A stretch of DNA of 64,000 nt from Novipirellula caenicola (GCF_039545035.1 NZ_BAABRO010000011.1:186001-250000); one strand, 5' to 3'. Shown: positions 47,463 through 57,740, numbered from the stretch's first letter. Notes: a model not told the origin generated them from the sequence alone. Translations and numbers: made by a program.

Positions 47463-50195
47463 CTAGGCAAAGTACGGATTGGGTTTGTCAGGGTCGATGC
47501 CAAGATCTTTGATCGCATCGGCCAGTTCCGCGGCGGTGAATAGGCCTGTTTTGGCCAACCGGGTGAGCGTTGCGTAGGTAACGCATTCCGCATCGACTTC
47601 GAAATGTCGTCGCAAGGCTTCGCGAGTTTCGCTGCGTCCCATGCCATCGGTACCCAGTACAAAGTAGTCGCCTGGGATCCAAGGTTGCAGTTGTTCACCA
47701 AGAGCTCGGACGTAATCGCTTGCCGAAATGAACGGGCCTTCGACGCCTTCGAGCTGTTCTTCGAGGTAGCTCTTGCGGGGCGTTTCGGTCGGGTGCAACA
47801 TGTTCCAGCGGCTGCAGTCGGCGGCTTCGCGACGCAATTGCGTGTAGCTGGTCACGCTCCAAGCGTCGCTCGCGATGTTGTATTTCTCGGCAAGCATCTC
47901 TTGGGCTTTCAAGACGCAATTGAGGATGGCTCCACTGCCGAACAATTGAACGCGTGCCTTGGCACCTTCGACGTCGCGGCTGCGGAACTTGTACATCCCT
48001 TTGACGATGCCTTCTTCGCAACCTTCGGGCATCGCAGGATGCAAGTATTCCTCGTTTTCGCTCATCAAGTAATACATGCACTCTTCGCCATCTTGGTACA
48101 TCCGTTTGAGGCCTTCCAAGATGATCACGACGACTTCGTACGCGAACGCAGGATCGTAAGCACGCACGGTCGGGAACGCGATCGCGTTGAGCAAACTGTG
48201 TCCGTCTTGGTGCTGAAGTCCTTCGCCGTTGAGCGTGGTTCGGCCAGCGGTACCGCCGATCAAAAAGCCCTTGGCTCGCATGTCCGCCGCGGCCCAAATC
48301 AGGTCGCCAATGCGTTGGAAGCCAAACATGCTGTAGTAGATAAAGAACGGAATCATGTTGACGCCGTGCGAGCTGTACGCGGTTCCGGCCGCGTTGAAGC
48401 TGCTCATCGATCCCGCTTCGGTGATCCCTTCTTCGAGGATTTGGCCGTCTTGCGATTCCTTGTAGTAGGTGATCAGCGACGAATCAACCGGCTCGTACAG
48501 CTGTCCGGCGTGAGCGTAGATGCTGAACTCGCGGAACATCCCTTCCATCCCAAAGGTGCGTGATTCATCAGGCACGATCGGGACCATGTATTTACCGACC
48601 TTCTTGTCACGGCACAACGCGATCAACGTTTGCACAACCGAGAACGTCGTGCTGCAGCTCTTGTCTTCGAGCCGGCTGATCAATTTTTTGTAGTCCGCAA
48701 CCGTCGGCACTTCCATCGTCGGATGTGTCGTGGGGCGGCTAGGTACCGGGCCACCAAGAGCGGCGCGGCGTTCTTTCATGTACTTGATTTCTTGGCTATT
48801 GGCCGGCGGCGTATAGAACGGTGCCTTGCCAACCTCTTCGTCGCTGATCGGGATGCCAAACCGCGTGCGGAACTCGAGCAGTTCCTCTTCGTTCATTTTC
48901 TTTTGGTTGTGCGCGACGTTGCGGCCTTCGCCCGCTTCGCCAAGTCCATAGCCTTTGACGGTCTTGGCCAAAACGACGGTCGGTTTGCCGTTTTTCAGTT
49001 CCGTCGCCATCTTGTAGGCCGCGTATACCTTTTCAGGGTCGTGGCCACCGCGACGCATTTTTTCGAGTCGTTCGTCCGAGTAGTTTTCGACCAACTTCAG
49101 CAGTTCGGGGTACTTGCCAAAGAAGTGTTCGCGAATGTAGCTGCCCGGCATCCCGGTGTACTTTTGGTACTGGCCGTCGACGACTTCGTTCATCCGTTTG
49201 GCCAATAGACCAGTGGTGTCTTTGGCAAGCAGTTGATCCCAGTCGTCACCCCAGACGACTTTGATCACGTTCCATCCGGCACCGCGGAAAATCGATTCAA
49301 GCTCTTGGATCACCTTGCTGTTACCGCGAACCGGACCGTCGAGTCGTTGCAAGTTGCAGTTGATGACGAAGATCAGATTGTCAAGTTTCTCGCGGGCAGC
49401 GAGTCCGATCGCGCCAAGCGTTTCCGGTTCGTCACATTCGCCGTCACCAAGGAACGCCCAGACTTTTTGTCCCGACGTGTCTTTGATCCCGCGGTCGCGG
49501 AGGTATTCGTTAAAGCGAGCTTGATAGATCGCCATGATTGGACCGAGGCCCATCGAAACGGTGGGGTATTCCCAGAAATCAGGCATCAACCATGGATGCG
49601 GGTAGCTCGACAGTCCACCGCCAGGGGCAAGTTCACGACGAAAGTTCTCGAGGTTCTCTTCGCTCAAGCGGCCTTCGACAAACGCTCGGCTGTACATCCC
49701 CGGCGAAGCGTGCCCTTGGAAGTAAATCGTATCGCCCGAGTAACCGTCTTCGCCGCGTCCCTTGAAGAAGTGGTTGAAGGCAACTTCGTAAAGCGTCGCA
49801 CTCGATGCAAACGTGCTGATGTGTCCGCCGACGCCGCCGGGACGTTTGTTCGCTCGCACGACCATTGCCATCGCGTTCCAGCGAACGATCGATTTGATGC
49901 GGCGTTCGATTTCGCGATTGCCGGGGTAGGCTGGTTGGTCTTTGGTGGGGATCGTGTTGACGTAGGGGGTGTTGGTGTCTTGGGCCGATTGGATCCCCTC
50001 TTCGGCAGCGCGATCGCGAAGCTGTTCGATCAGGAAACGAACACGATCCGGGCCTTTGCTCTTCAGCACATAGTCGAGTGACGACAACCACTCTTGTGTT
50101 TCCGCGGCATCCAAATCCAATTCGGCTGCGGGGGGAGCCAATTCGCCAAGATGCTGATCGACTTCGTTCTGGGCGACAGTTTTTGAGTCAGTCAT
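47463..50195 (-). CDS. aceE: pyruvate dehydrogenase E1, homodimeric type
   Basis: Protein of 910 aa, normal for AceE. Thiamine-diphosphate-dependent decarboxylation of pyruvate. The GDGECDEPETLGAIGLAAREKLDNLIFVIN region is the TPP motif (GDGE to N-N), and GGHISTFASSATLYEVAFNHF, RTTLNGEGLQHQDGHS are family hallmarks. ATG 50195 (MTDSKTVAQ) is preferred: a purine-rich AGAAGAAA lies about 10 nt before it, and the open frame upstream is short and basic. First gene of the aceE-aceF operon; 455 nt of upstream sequence without a gene carries its control region. Confidence 0.95.
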   Translation of the reverse strand: MTDSKTVAQNEVDQHLGELAPPAAELDLDAAETQEWLSSLDYVLKSKGPDRVRFLIEQLRDRAAEEGIQSAQDTNTPYVNTIPTKDQPAYPGNREIERRIKSIVRWNAMAMVVRANKRPGGVGGHISTFASSATLYEVAFNHFFKGRGEDGYSGDTIYFQGHASPGMYSRAFVEGRLSEENLENFRRELAPGGGLSSYPHPWLMPDFWEYPTVSMGLGPIMAIYQARFNEYLRDRGIKDTSGQKVWAFLGDGECDEPETLGAIGLAAREKLDNLIFVINCNLQRLDGPVRGNSKVIQELESIFRGAGWNVIKVVWGDDWDQLLAKDTTGLLAKRMNEVVDGQYQKYTGMPGSYIREHFFGKYPELLKLVENYSDERLEKMRRGGHDPEKVYAAYKMATELKNGKPTVVLAKTVKGYGLGEAGEGRNVAHNQKKMNEEELLEFRTRFGIPISDEEVGKAPFYTPPANSQEIKYMKERRAALGGPVPSRPTTHPTMEVPTVADYKKLISRLEDKSCSTTFSVVQTLIALCRDKKVGKYMVPIVPDESRTFGMEGMFREFSIYAHAGQLYEPVDSSLITYYKESQDGQILEEGITEAGSMSSFNAAGTAYSSHGVNMIPFFIYYSMFGFQRIGDLIWAAADMRAKGFLIGGTAGRTTLNGEGLQHQDGHSLLNAIAFPTVRAYDPAFAYEVVVIILEGLKRMYQDGEECMYYLMSENEEYLHPAMPEGCEEGIVKGMYKFRSRDVEGAKARVQLFGSGAILNCVLKAQEMLAEKYNIASDAWSVTSYTQLRREAADCSRWNMLHPTETPRKSYLEEQLEGVEGPFISASDYVRALGEQLQPWIPGDYFVLGTDGMGRSETREALRRHFEVDAECVTYATLTRLAKTGLFTAAELADAIKDLGIDPDKPNPYFA

Positions 50196-50649
50196 ATTCA
50201 ATTTCTTCTTTCTATTACTGGGCTGTCCCGTAATCGCACCACTCAATTTTGTGCGGCCGTTTTTTTGTGCGAGTCTATTATGATTCGTCTGAGCGTGCAG
50301 ATTAGCCGGATTAGGGTAAATACGGCAAGGGCGAGCAATTATTGGCGGATTGTCTTACCATGCAGCGAACCAAGGGGGACCCCGCGAGTGGACAAATGAT
50401 GAGCAGCAATCATGCCTAGGAAAAACAAGAACGGGAATGCCCCAGATGGGGTATGTCTCGCCGTTCTCCATTCTAACGCATTTTGGTCACGCGAAGCAGG
50501 CGTCCATCGTGGATTCGCCATTGGAGTGATCGACTCTGCAGGAAGCGAGAATCCAGCAATATGAGAAGATTCTTTTCGGTACCCTAGCCTGCCTCTTCGA
50601 GCCGTCAAAGGTTTGCATTACGCTGCGGGAAACCGATCAACCAATCGCG

Positions 50650-51507
50650 ATGCGAATGGGGCAAACGGTGCCGGGCGACGCAGCACCGGCGAGGGATGAA
50701 TCAAGCAAAAAGGATCACGTGGTGGAGTTGCAATTTCGCGGAACGCATGCCGTCGTTACGGGGGCCTCGAGCGGTATTGGGCAATCGATCGCAATCGCTC
50801 TGGCTCGACGCGGCGTCAAGCGGATCGTAATTCACTATCGACATAATGTCGCAGGGGCTCAGCAGACGGCCGAAGCGTGCCGCCAACATGGAACCGAGCC
50901 CCTCCTGCTGGCAGCCGATTTGGCTGATCTGGCCGCCGCGGAATCGTTTGCCGAGCAGTGTTATCGTGAACTCGGATCGATTCATACGTGGATCAACAAT
51001 GCCGGAGCGGATGTGTTGACGGGCGAGTTCGCCGAGCTTGATTTCACGGCAAAGCTACAGCAGTTGATCCAGGTCGATGTGATCGGCACGATCCATCTGG
51101 CTCGCCAAATCGCACCGCGAATGACCAGCGAGACGTTTGCGTTGCCACCGTCGATGGCGTTTATCGGGTGGGATCAATCGGCGTTTGGGATGGAGGGAGA
51201 CGCAGGGCAAATGTTTGGAACCGTCAAGGCGGCGATCACCGCATTCGCCCTCAGTTTGGCTCAGACGTTGGCACCTCGAGTACGCGTGAACGTCATCGCC
51301 CCAGGCTGGATCCAAACTTCATGGGGCCAGGCAGCGAATGACTACTGGGACGGCCGCGCCCGCAATCAATCGCTGATGAAACGCTGGGGTACCCCCGAGG
51401 ATGTGGCCCGAGCGATCGCATTTGTGTCGGATCCCGAAAACTCGTTCTTCAGCGGCCAAGTGGTACAAGTCAATGGCGGTTGGAATCGAAACTACGTTTC
51501 AACGTAG
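50650..51507 (+). CDS. short-chain dehydrogenase/reductase
   Basis: Protein of 285 aa, classical SDR. The cofactor motif TGASSGIGQS, the NNAGAD segment and a C-terminal NVIAPGWIQTSWG are present. The catalytic YxxxK is replaced: the position after SMAFIGWDQSAFG reads MFGTVKAAITAF, so the usual Tyr appears to be Phe, which would weaken normal reductase chemistry. A 25-residue N-terminal extension precedes the fold, and GTG codons near residue 24 are alternative starts. Substrate unknown. Confidence 0.8.
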   Translation: MRMGQTVPGDAAPARDESSKKDHVVELQFRGTHAVVTGASSGIGQSIAIALARRGVKRIVIHYRHNVAGAQQTAEACRQHGTEPLLLAADLADLAAAESFAEQCYRELGSIHTWINNAGADVLTGEFAELDFTAKLQQLIQVDVIGTIHLARQIAPRMTSETFALPPSMAFIGWDQSAFGMEGDAGQMFGTVKAAITAFALSLAQTLAPRVRVNVIAPGWIQTSWGQAANDYWDGRARNQSLMKRWGTPEDVARAIAFVSDPENSFFSGQVVQVNGGWNRNYVST

Positions 51508-51642
51508 CGGCTCTTGGACAAGATTTCGCACAAGTTGTTTTCTAGAGCGGCAGGTCGATGAAGCGGTCTTCCATCCACCCGGGCCACTCACGAGACCGTC
51601 GGGTTTGTAAATGGGCCATGATGCAATCGACCCGCGGAAACG

Positions 51643-51675
51643 AAAAAAGGCTAGCTCGTTGCGGAGCTAGCCTTT
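51643..51675 (-). terminator. terminator of the lipoprotein gene at 51711
   Basis: GGCTAGCTC, 6 nt loop, GAGCTAGCC with a run of six A on the left, read as U on the - strand. It follows the - strand lipoprotein stop by about 35 nt. Confidence 0.85.
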
Positions 51676-51710
51676 CGTTCGGTTGATTGCGATGCTGGTT
51701 GCGGAGCGTT

Positions 51711-52355
51711 TTACAGGTTCGGTGTCGTGTACGGTTCGACGTCACCCACCATGTGGAAGTGGTTGTGGTCAATGTAAACCACTTCGATTGCGTCGCGGTC
51801 ATGCAGCGTGTGCGGGACGGGGTAACCGATGATGGTTTTTTCGTCGAAGTAGATCGAGCACTTGTAGTGTGCGTGGTGCAGTTGGGCAGGGCCAATCAGC
51901 GGATAAAAGCGTGGTGGGTCAACGTAATCGGCGATCTTTTCTTTGATGATTCGCACGTTGTTGCGTTGCGTTTCCCAAATCAACGGAATGCCACCTTGGA
52001 CCGGACGAGCCGATTCGAGGGCGTGCATCACTTCGTCGTCGCTCGGTGGGTCAAGTGCCACTGCGGTACCGCCGGACGTGGTGGGGCCCAAGATTGGAAC
52101 ACGGTCGTAGCGTTCTTTCTTCCAGAACTTTTCTTCTTGCTTGTGTTGGAAGTAAGGGCTAACGGGAAGGGGGTAGCCTAGAAAGCCCAGGTTGATGTTG
52201 GAGGCTCCGATTCCGTAGCATCCGGTGGAACCAATCGCCATGATTGCAATCATGCAAAATGCGATTCGCGGGGCGTGCGATTTTCTGGCAACACATGCTG
52301 TGCTTTCCCCATCGCGGTTGGTGGGCCGTACACATGTTGTTTTAGGAGTCTTCAT
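51711..52355 (-). CDS. predicted lipoprotein
   Basis: Protein of 214 aa with a long charged N-terminus, a hydrophobic segment (about 30-42) and lipobox GSTGC, Cys46. Mature part is rich in aromatic residues and His, with a C-terminal HHAHYKCSIYFDEKTIIGYPVP and a final VVYIDHNHFHMVGD. No family recognised; similar lipoproteins seem restricted to planctomycetes. Monocistronic, closed by its own terminator. Confidence 0.7.
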   Translation of the reverse strand: MKTPKTTCVRPTNRDGESTACVARKSHAPRIAFCMIAIMAIGSTGCYGIGASNINLGFLGYPLPVSPYFQHKQEEKFWKKERYDRVPILGPTTSGGTAVALDPPSDDEVMHALESARPVQGGIPLIWETQRNNVRIIKEKIADYVDPPRFYPLIGPAQLHHAHYKCSIYFDEKTIIGYPVPHTLHDRDAIEVVYIDHNHFHMVGDVEPYTTPNL

Positions 52356-52770
52356 CCGAGCAACCTTCCGGGGTTTCTTTTACGATTGATCGCAACCAGC
52401 GATCTGCGTAGTTCTAATATCGTGTGAACTTGGGAGGATCTTGCGGGTAATTCCGAAAGTTCCGAAAAACGGCAGAAAAGAATCCGGCCGATTCGTCACC
52501 AAAATGCGTTGCCGGCTCGCTAAAACCCGCAATTTCGTCCACGTCGCACGGTTTTGGCGACGTTGTCATCGCCTCACTGTGAAGCGGGGTTATCAGTCAA
52601 AAATGTCTGCAATTCAGCCGCCGCAGCTGCGACAATTTCGTGTTGATCCGCGAGCGATGGATCGCCACCGATTTCTGGGATCGCTGGGTGATTTCTTCGC
52701 GATCCGGCGGTAGCGCGATCGCGGTGCCGCGGATTCGCAATCGATCAATAGAAAAAGCTCTTGATCAATA
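52356..52770. other. 415 nt intergenic region
   Basis: Lies between two - strand genes. A + strand frame of 90 codons (52441-52713) is Arg-rich, lacks a ribosome site and is not supported as a gene. Repeated ATCAATA-AAAAAGCTC units just before the terminator are a small local duplication. Confidence 0.5.
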
Positions 52771-52808
52771 AAAAAAGCTCGTGAACAGCGAACTGTTACA
52801 CGAGCTTT
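52771..52808 (-). terminator. terminator of the BON-domain gene
   Basis: AAAAAAAGCTCGTG, loop of 14 nt, CACGAGCTTT; on the - strand the hairpin is followed by a U-run. It lies about 45 nt beyond the stop of the gene at 52854. Confidence 0.82.
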
Positions 52809-52853
52809 GTTACTCAGAGCGATTAGCTAGCGGATCGTCGACCCGTTGCCATC

Positions 52854-54161
52854 TTAGCGATCGGTGAAGTCCAAGAACCACCAACCATCGTCCCATTCTA
52901 GGCTAACCTTACGCCATCCCAGCGGTACTTGTGGGTACGGATAGAACGGGCCGATGTAAGGCCATGCCGATGGGCTGTACTGCTGTGGGTAAGTCAAAGC
53001 AGCATAGTTGGGGTAAGACGCGTAACCTGGCCAAGCATAGTTGGGCAAGTTAGGTGCATCGTACCGCGGAGCTCCACCGCCAGTGTAAGGAGCCATTGGC
53101 ACAGGTTGTCCCATCACAGGAGCTCCTGGCACGCCGCCATAACCGACCGGGGCCGCTTGGACCGGTTGTGGTTGCTGGCTCATGCGGTAAGGAGCCGCCA
53201 TGGCTGGGGCGGGGCCTTGGTTGGCCGCCATACGAGCTTGCATCTGCGGTGCCGGTGCAGCTTGCAACGCTGGCGGTTTTGGCAGATGAGGCAGCTCGGC
53301 TTGAGCGACTTCGATCGTGTCACGCACGCCTGCGACTCCTGGAGTCGACTCGGCGATACGAATAATCGCATCACGTTGGCTCTGCGAAGCGGCGCGTCCT
53401 TTCAAGTGAACGACACCACCATGGCTGGTCACATCGACACCAAAGCCACGGAGTTTGCCCGATTTCTGGGCTTGTCCGAGAGCTCCGACGACGGCCGAAA
53501 CCACTTGCTCGTCTTCGCTTGGAATGGGCGACGCGTTCAGCTCCACTGCGGCAGTCGGGCGAATTTCGCCTGGCATCGCCTCAGGGGCCTCAAAGTGAGG
53601 CATGGCAGCTTGAACGATCGTCGATTCGCTAACCGATGACGATTCTTCCTTCACTTCTTGTTTTTGAATCGCAGCGGCTTTCGCAGCCAAAGCTTGGCTG
53701 AACGAAAAGTTCGATTCACGGGGTTGGTTGCGATTGGATTTCGCGACTGCGTTTGAAGTCGAATCCGCTTTCGCAGGTTTGACTGATTCTTCAATCGCAG
53801 GGGCGGGGGTTACAACCGCAACGCTCTTTGCTGGTTTGACGACCACTGCGGTCGCCTTTTCTGCCTCGGGGGCGTGACCGTTGATCGTCACTTCGTCGAC
53901 AATGTTTTGGATCCCTTCGATGCCTGAAGCAGTCTTCAGGACGAGATCTTTTTGCGCCGACTGGCTGACGTTGCCGCGGAACAGCACGACGCCATTGTCA
54001 ACTTTCATGTCGAGCGTGAAGTCCTTCAACGCTCCCGAGTCACGGTTGACTTTCAACCGTTGAATAATTTGCTGAGCGATTTCTCGGTCGCCGCCAAAGA
54101 CCTGCATAGGTCCTAAAGCGGCGATCGCGGCAATCGCCAATCCGAAATACGTCCGTCGCAT
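52854..54161 (-). CDS. secreted protein with two BON domains
   Basis: Protein of 435 aa with a signal peptide (about 1-23). Two BON domains (about 27-95 and 212-285), each with the V-x-L-x-G strand pattern (NGVVLFRGNVSQSAQKD; GGVVHLKGRAASQSQRD), are joined by an Ala/Glu/Val-rich linker. The C-terminal third is rich in Pro, Ala, Gly, Tyr and Met, ending in a short conserved-looking WRKVSLEWDDGWWFLDF. BON domains bind membranes or lipids; a cell-envelope role is inferred. Confidence 0.8.
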   Translation of the reverse strand: MRRTYFGLAIAAIAALGPMQVFGGDREIAQQIIQRLKVNRDSGALKDFTLDMKVDNGVVLFRGNVSQSAQKDLVLKTASGIEGIQNIVDEVTINGHAPEAEKATAVVVKPAKSVAVVTPAPAIEESVKPAKADSTSNAVAKSNRNQPRESNFSFSQALAAKAAAIQKQEVKEESSSVSESTIVQAAMPHFEAPEAMPGEIRPTAAVELNASPIPSEDEQVVSAVVGALGQAQKSGKLRGFGVDVTSHGGVVHLKGRAASQSQRDAIIRIAESTPGVAGVRDTIEVAQAELPHLPKPPALQAAPAPQMQARMAANQGPAPAMAAPYRMSQQPQPVQAAPVGYGGVPGAPVMGQPVPMAPYTGGGAPRYDAPNLPNYAWPGYASYPNYAALTYPQQYSPSAWPYIGPFYPYPQVPLGWRKVSLEWDDGWWFLDFTDR

Positions 54162-54494
54162 GGAAATGCCTCCCTACAGTGCTAAATCGCTCCGATGCGA
54201 ATAACCAGTCGGAGGCCCAGTCGCCCGGTGCGACAAGGATTTTAGGATGTCACCATCGGTGGTAACTGATCCTCCGACCGATCTGATCAGACCGGTGTTG
54301 TTGGTTGTTTCGGCCATTTGGAGGTCCGTTAGGTAGGTTTTTTCCAATTTTGTCGCCGATTACGGTTATTCGGTGCCGCTGGCCCCGTGAAACTTGTGTT
54401 TTACACCGAAGTGCGGCGTGAAACCGATGTTTCACAGTCAGCTGCCCCTCTGCCGCAGGGCCACGCAAGTGCGATCGGTTTTGTTTGCGACAAG

Positions 54495-54845
54495 CTAGCG
54501 TTTGGGAGGCCCGCGAAATCCACGAACCATCATCGTGATCGAGATCAGCGTCGCCGCCGCAGGAACAACGGCGAAGATCAACCGAGGCTGTGCCGCCAAT
54601 ACCATTAGCGAGACGACTCCGATGACTGCCACCGCCGGCGGAAACCATCGCGCCGGCCGACGTAGTGACGGCCAAGCCAACCACAACGCGGCCAGCACCA
54701 ACCCGATGCGTCCCATCGCCGCAGCGGCGAATTTGCTCGAACTCTCCCCGCCCAACCACCATGCCGTCGCACTGCCCAACAGCAGCGCGATCGCAAGCAC
54801 CAACAACAGTGGGCGACGGAAATTTGGAGGGAGCGTTGCGGACAT
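54495..54845 (-). CDS. three-helix membrane protein
   Basis: Protein of 116 aa from ATG 54845 (ATG 54869 also possible), helices at about residues 13-30, 42-60 and 70-108 with the last being long or double. Highly Ala/Leu rich; no family recognised. The + strand is also open here, but the hydrophobicity pattern supports the - strand reading. Confidence 0.5.
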   Translation of the reverse strand: MSATLPPNFRRPLLLVLAIALLLGSATAWWLGGESSSKFAAAAMGRIGLVLAALWLAWPSLRRPARWFPPAVAVIGVVSLMVLAAQPRLIFAVVPAAATLISITMMVRGFRGPPKR

Positions 54846-55035
54846 GCCGAAATCAGCAATCAAAAACAAGAAACTGGCGGTTGGTCAGCCGTCACTTTAG
54901 TTACTAGGGGCGTTGACGGTAACCTTGGTTTGCGGAACCGATTGAGACTCCGGCGACCGAGTCGCTACAATGCCACCGCCCCGTGGTCATGGTCGACGCG
55001 GAGAGCCAAATGCCGACGTAATTCGAGAGAAAACA

Positions 55036-55638
55036 ATGAAATACCTTTGCTTTAGCGATCTGCACTGTGACACGGCGGCCGCGGAAAAATTGGTGGCGAT
55101 GTCCGAGAACGTCGACGTCGTGATCGGTGCAGGCGACTTTGCGAACCAGCATCGTGGAATCTCCGACACGTTGAATATCTTGGCGGCGATCGAGAAACCA
55201 TCCGTTCTCGTGCCCGGAAATGGAGAAACCGCCGAAGAGTTAAAGCAGGCCGCAGCCTCGTGGAAAACCGCCACTGTCTTGCACGGCGATGGATGTGAAG
55301 CCCTTGGGGTCCAATTCTGGGGTGTCGGCGGCGGGATCCCCGTGACCCCATTTGGTGCCTGGAGCTACGACTTTGACGAAGAACAGGCGGCCGAGATGCT
55401 CAAGGGATGTCCCGAAGGGGGCGTCTTGGTGGTTCATTCGCCGCCAATCGATAGCGTTGATCACGACACCGGGGGACGCGTCCGTGGCAGCCAAGCGATT
55501 CGTGATATCGTCGAAGCAAGAAAACCCAAATTGGTCGTCTGTGGCCATATCCACAGCGACTGGGGCAAGCAGGTGCATATCGGATCGTCCCTGGTGCTCA
55601 ATGCAGGTCCATCCGGAGTGGTGGTTGAGATTCCCTAG
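55036..55638 (+). CDS. calcineurin-like metallophosphoesterase
   Basis: Protein of 200 aa. Metal motifs are in order: SDLHCD (D8, H10), GAGDFAN, GNGETAEE, HSPPIDS and GHIHSDWG. Hydrolyses a phosphate ester or diester; substrate unknown. ATG 55036 places the first motif at residue 8 as usual; upstream in-frame codons are rejected. No signal peptide, so cytoplasmic. Confidence 0.9.
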   Translation: MKYLCFSDLHCDTAAAEKLVAMSENVDVVIGAGDFANQHRGISDTLNILAAIEKPSVLVPGNGETAEELKQAAASWKTATVLHGDGCEALGVQFWGVGGGIPVTPFGAWSYDFDEEQAAEMLKGCPEGGVLVVHSPPIDSVDHDTGGRVRGSQAIRDIVEARKPKLVVCGHIHSDWGKQVHIGSSLVLNAGPSGVVVEIP

Positions 55639-55706
55639 CGGAGCACGTTTGCCTGGTTGAACGTTTGCGTAGCGAGTCGTTCGACCAAGCACACTGACTC
55701 GCTCGC

Positions 55707-56189
55707 TTAGGCAAGCTCGTCGTAGACAAGTTGCTGGTCAAACCAGACGCGGAAACGGCGGATCCTCAATCCTCGTGTGAATTGGATCTCGATCCGGCCA
55801 GCGATGGGTTCGCTCGGTAGCGCCTCGTTTTCATGCGTCGCAGGCTGGGTGGATTGCGTGGTGGTTTGCGAGTTGTGCCAGGCTTCCGCCGGAACGGTGA
55901 ACGAGACACTTGGGCTGATGTTCAGCCAGCTGACTTTCCACCAAACCACAACGCCGTTGATCTCCACTTTCTGGCGAAACCACCAGCCGCTGTAGACCAA
56001 CGTCCCGGTGAACGGGCGTTGATAATGAATCACGCGGTACAGGAACCGACGGGTGATCAAGGTGGCGTGGTCTCCAAACACCCCTCGTTCGGTAGGTAGT
56101 TCTGCCGGAGGCTCAAAAGGATTGGTCACGAATCGGCTCGCATCACGGGTGCGGTCCTCTGAAGATTGCCAGCTGTGAAAAAGACCCAT
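55707..56189 (-). CDS. hypothetical protein
   Basis: Protein of 160 aa. No signal peptide; the central region is beta-rich with many aromatic residues (RPFTGTLVYSGWWFRQKVEI, VVVWWKVSWLN) and the end repeats the pattern (RIRRFRVWFDQQLVYDEL). It may be a beta-sandwich domain. Not recognised. Monocistronic, as far as can be seen. Confidence 0.6.
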   Translation of the reverse strand: MGLFHSWQSSEDRTRDASRFVTNPFEPPAELPTERGVFGDHATLITRRFLYRVIHYQRPFTGTLVYSGWWFRQKVEINGVVVWWKVSWLNISPSVSFTVPAEAWHNSQTTTQSTQPATHENEALPSEPIAGRIEIQFTRGLRIRRFRVWFDQQLVYDELA

Positions 56190-56471
56190 TGCGGGCCTGA
56201 TTTTGCCTGACGCTGCCCTGTACGGTTGGTGATCAGACGTTGGGTGGGTGGTTTTTTGTGCACGTTTGTTGGAAACGGGCGATTCGGCAGTCCGAACGCC
56301 GCTAAATACCGACGAGAAGTGCTAGCAAAGATAACGATTATAGGCTTGTTTACGGCAATCGGATGACTTACCATTGCAACTATATATGTTGCCCAAGCTT
56401 CCTTGATTGAAATACTGCAATCGAGTCGGCTACGTCTCAACACAAGAAAAACACACTCCAAGGCAAACGAT

Positions 56472-57683
56472 ATGAGACTTTACGTAACGGCACTTTCACT
56501 TCTACTCGCAATGGTGGTCGCAGCGCCTCGCGTGCACGCCGAAAACGAGATCAACCATCTGACGATTAGCCAATGGGTTAGCATGGCATCGTCGGATTCG
56601 TTGACCGGACGTGTGGTTGTACCGTCGGTCAATGGAGAAGCGAAAGCCATCGCAGATGCCAAGGTCACCTTGCTCTCGAGCGATGGAAAGGTGTGGCGAG
56701 CCACCTCCGATGAGGCTGGTAAGTTCTCGGTGGCCAACATCAAGCCCGGCATTTACTCGGTGACGGCCAAAGCCAAAGACGTGTTTGCATGTTGTGCGAT
56801 GCATGTCTTGGATCCTCAGGCAGCCGCGGAGGCAAACTTCCCCAGCGAAGTCGAAATCGCTGCGGCCAATGTCGACTATACATTGGTCAAAACCGCGGTG
56901 ATTCGTTATTTGCCCGCTCGAGTATCAGAGGCTGCGGTGGTTCTGCCCACTGAGAAATTGGGCGAAGTCGCCAAACGAGTTTGTGGTGACCAATACCTTC
57001 GAGTCATGCAGAGCGAAGGCGGAATGAAGGGCAGCCTTCGTCTTGCCGGTGGCGATTTAGAAGCCGCAGGTCTTACCAACGTGTTTGTGGTCAAGAATGG
57101 CGAAACCGTTGCACGTGCCGTCACCGACCGCGAAGGCAGCTTCGAAATCGCTGAACTGCCCGCAGGCGAATACTCGCTTCTTGCTGTCGGTTCGGCAGGT
57201 GTTGGGTTGGCTGGCTTCGAATTGGTCGGCGAAGAGCCTCAAAAAGAATCAGTGGGCGATGACAAGGAAAAACTGATCAAGATCTTTGGTCACCACAAGC
57301 ACTGCTGTGCGTCATTCGAAATGCAAGTTGCCCCGATGCCACAAATCATTCACTGCTGTGACGAAGCAATCGTCGATGGCGGACCGATCGTGGACGGCTG
57401 TGGTTGCGGCGTTCCTGGCGAAATCATTGGTGATGGCGGAATCGCCGTCGATGGCTTTGGTACGCCTCTCGATGGTGGCTACGTTCCTGGTGGAGGATAC
57501 GGCGGCTACGGTGGCGGTTATGGCGGCGGCTACGGTGGTGGCGGCGGAGGAGGCGGTTTTGGTGGCGGCGGACTCGGTGGGATTGCCGGTCTCGCAGCGA
57601 TCGGCGGGTTGATCGCTGTCTCGATTGATGATGATGACAATCCTGTGATCACTCCCCCAACTCCCCTCAGTCCTGTGCAGTAA
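56472..57683 (+). CDS. secreted protein with carboxypeptidase-regulatory-like domains
   Basis: Protein of 403 aa with a signal peptide (about 1-23, AAPRVHA). Two CarboxypepD_reg-like/Cna-B-type sandwiches (about 40-110 and 185-250; TSDEAGKFSVANIKPGIYSV, TDREGSFEIAELPAGEYSL) share the same pattern. These are followed by a His/Cys segment (HHKHCCASF, HCCDEAIVDG, CGCGVPG) and a long Gly-rich tail with GGYGG repeats and a short hydrophobic stretch. Probably a cell-surface or envelope structural protein. ATG 56472 decides the signal peptide. Followed by a terminator. Confidence 0.8.
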   Translation: MRLYVTALSLLLAMVVAAPRVHAENEINHLTISQWVSMASSDSLTGRVVVPSVNGEAKAIADAKVTLLSSDGKVWRATSDEAGKFSVANIKPGIYSVTAKAKDVFACCAMHVLDPQAAAEANFPSEVEIAAANVDYTLVKTAVIRYLPARVSEAAVVLPTEKLGEVAKRVCGDQYLRVMQSEGGMKGSLRLAGGDLEAAGLTNVFVVKNGETVARAVTDREGSFEIAELPAGEYSLLAVGSAGVGLAGFELVGEEPQKESVGDDKEKLIKIFGHHKHCCASFEMQVAPMPQIIHCCDEAIVDGGPIVDGCGCGVPGEIIGDGGIAVDGFGTPLDGGYVPGGGYGGYGGGYGGGYGGGGGGGGFGGGGLGGIAGLAAIGGLIAVSIDDDDNPVITPPTPLSPVQ

Positions 57684-57740
57684 ACTGCTTGCGAGAAAAG
57701 GTTCCGCCGGGTTTAACTTGGCGATGAACACTGAATCAAC

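Noticed and set aside
49233-50081. 282-codon + strand frame
   Set aside because: Antisense shadow of aceE, which has clear family motifs.
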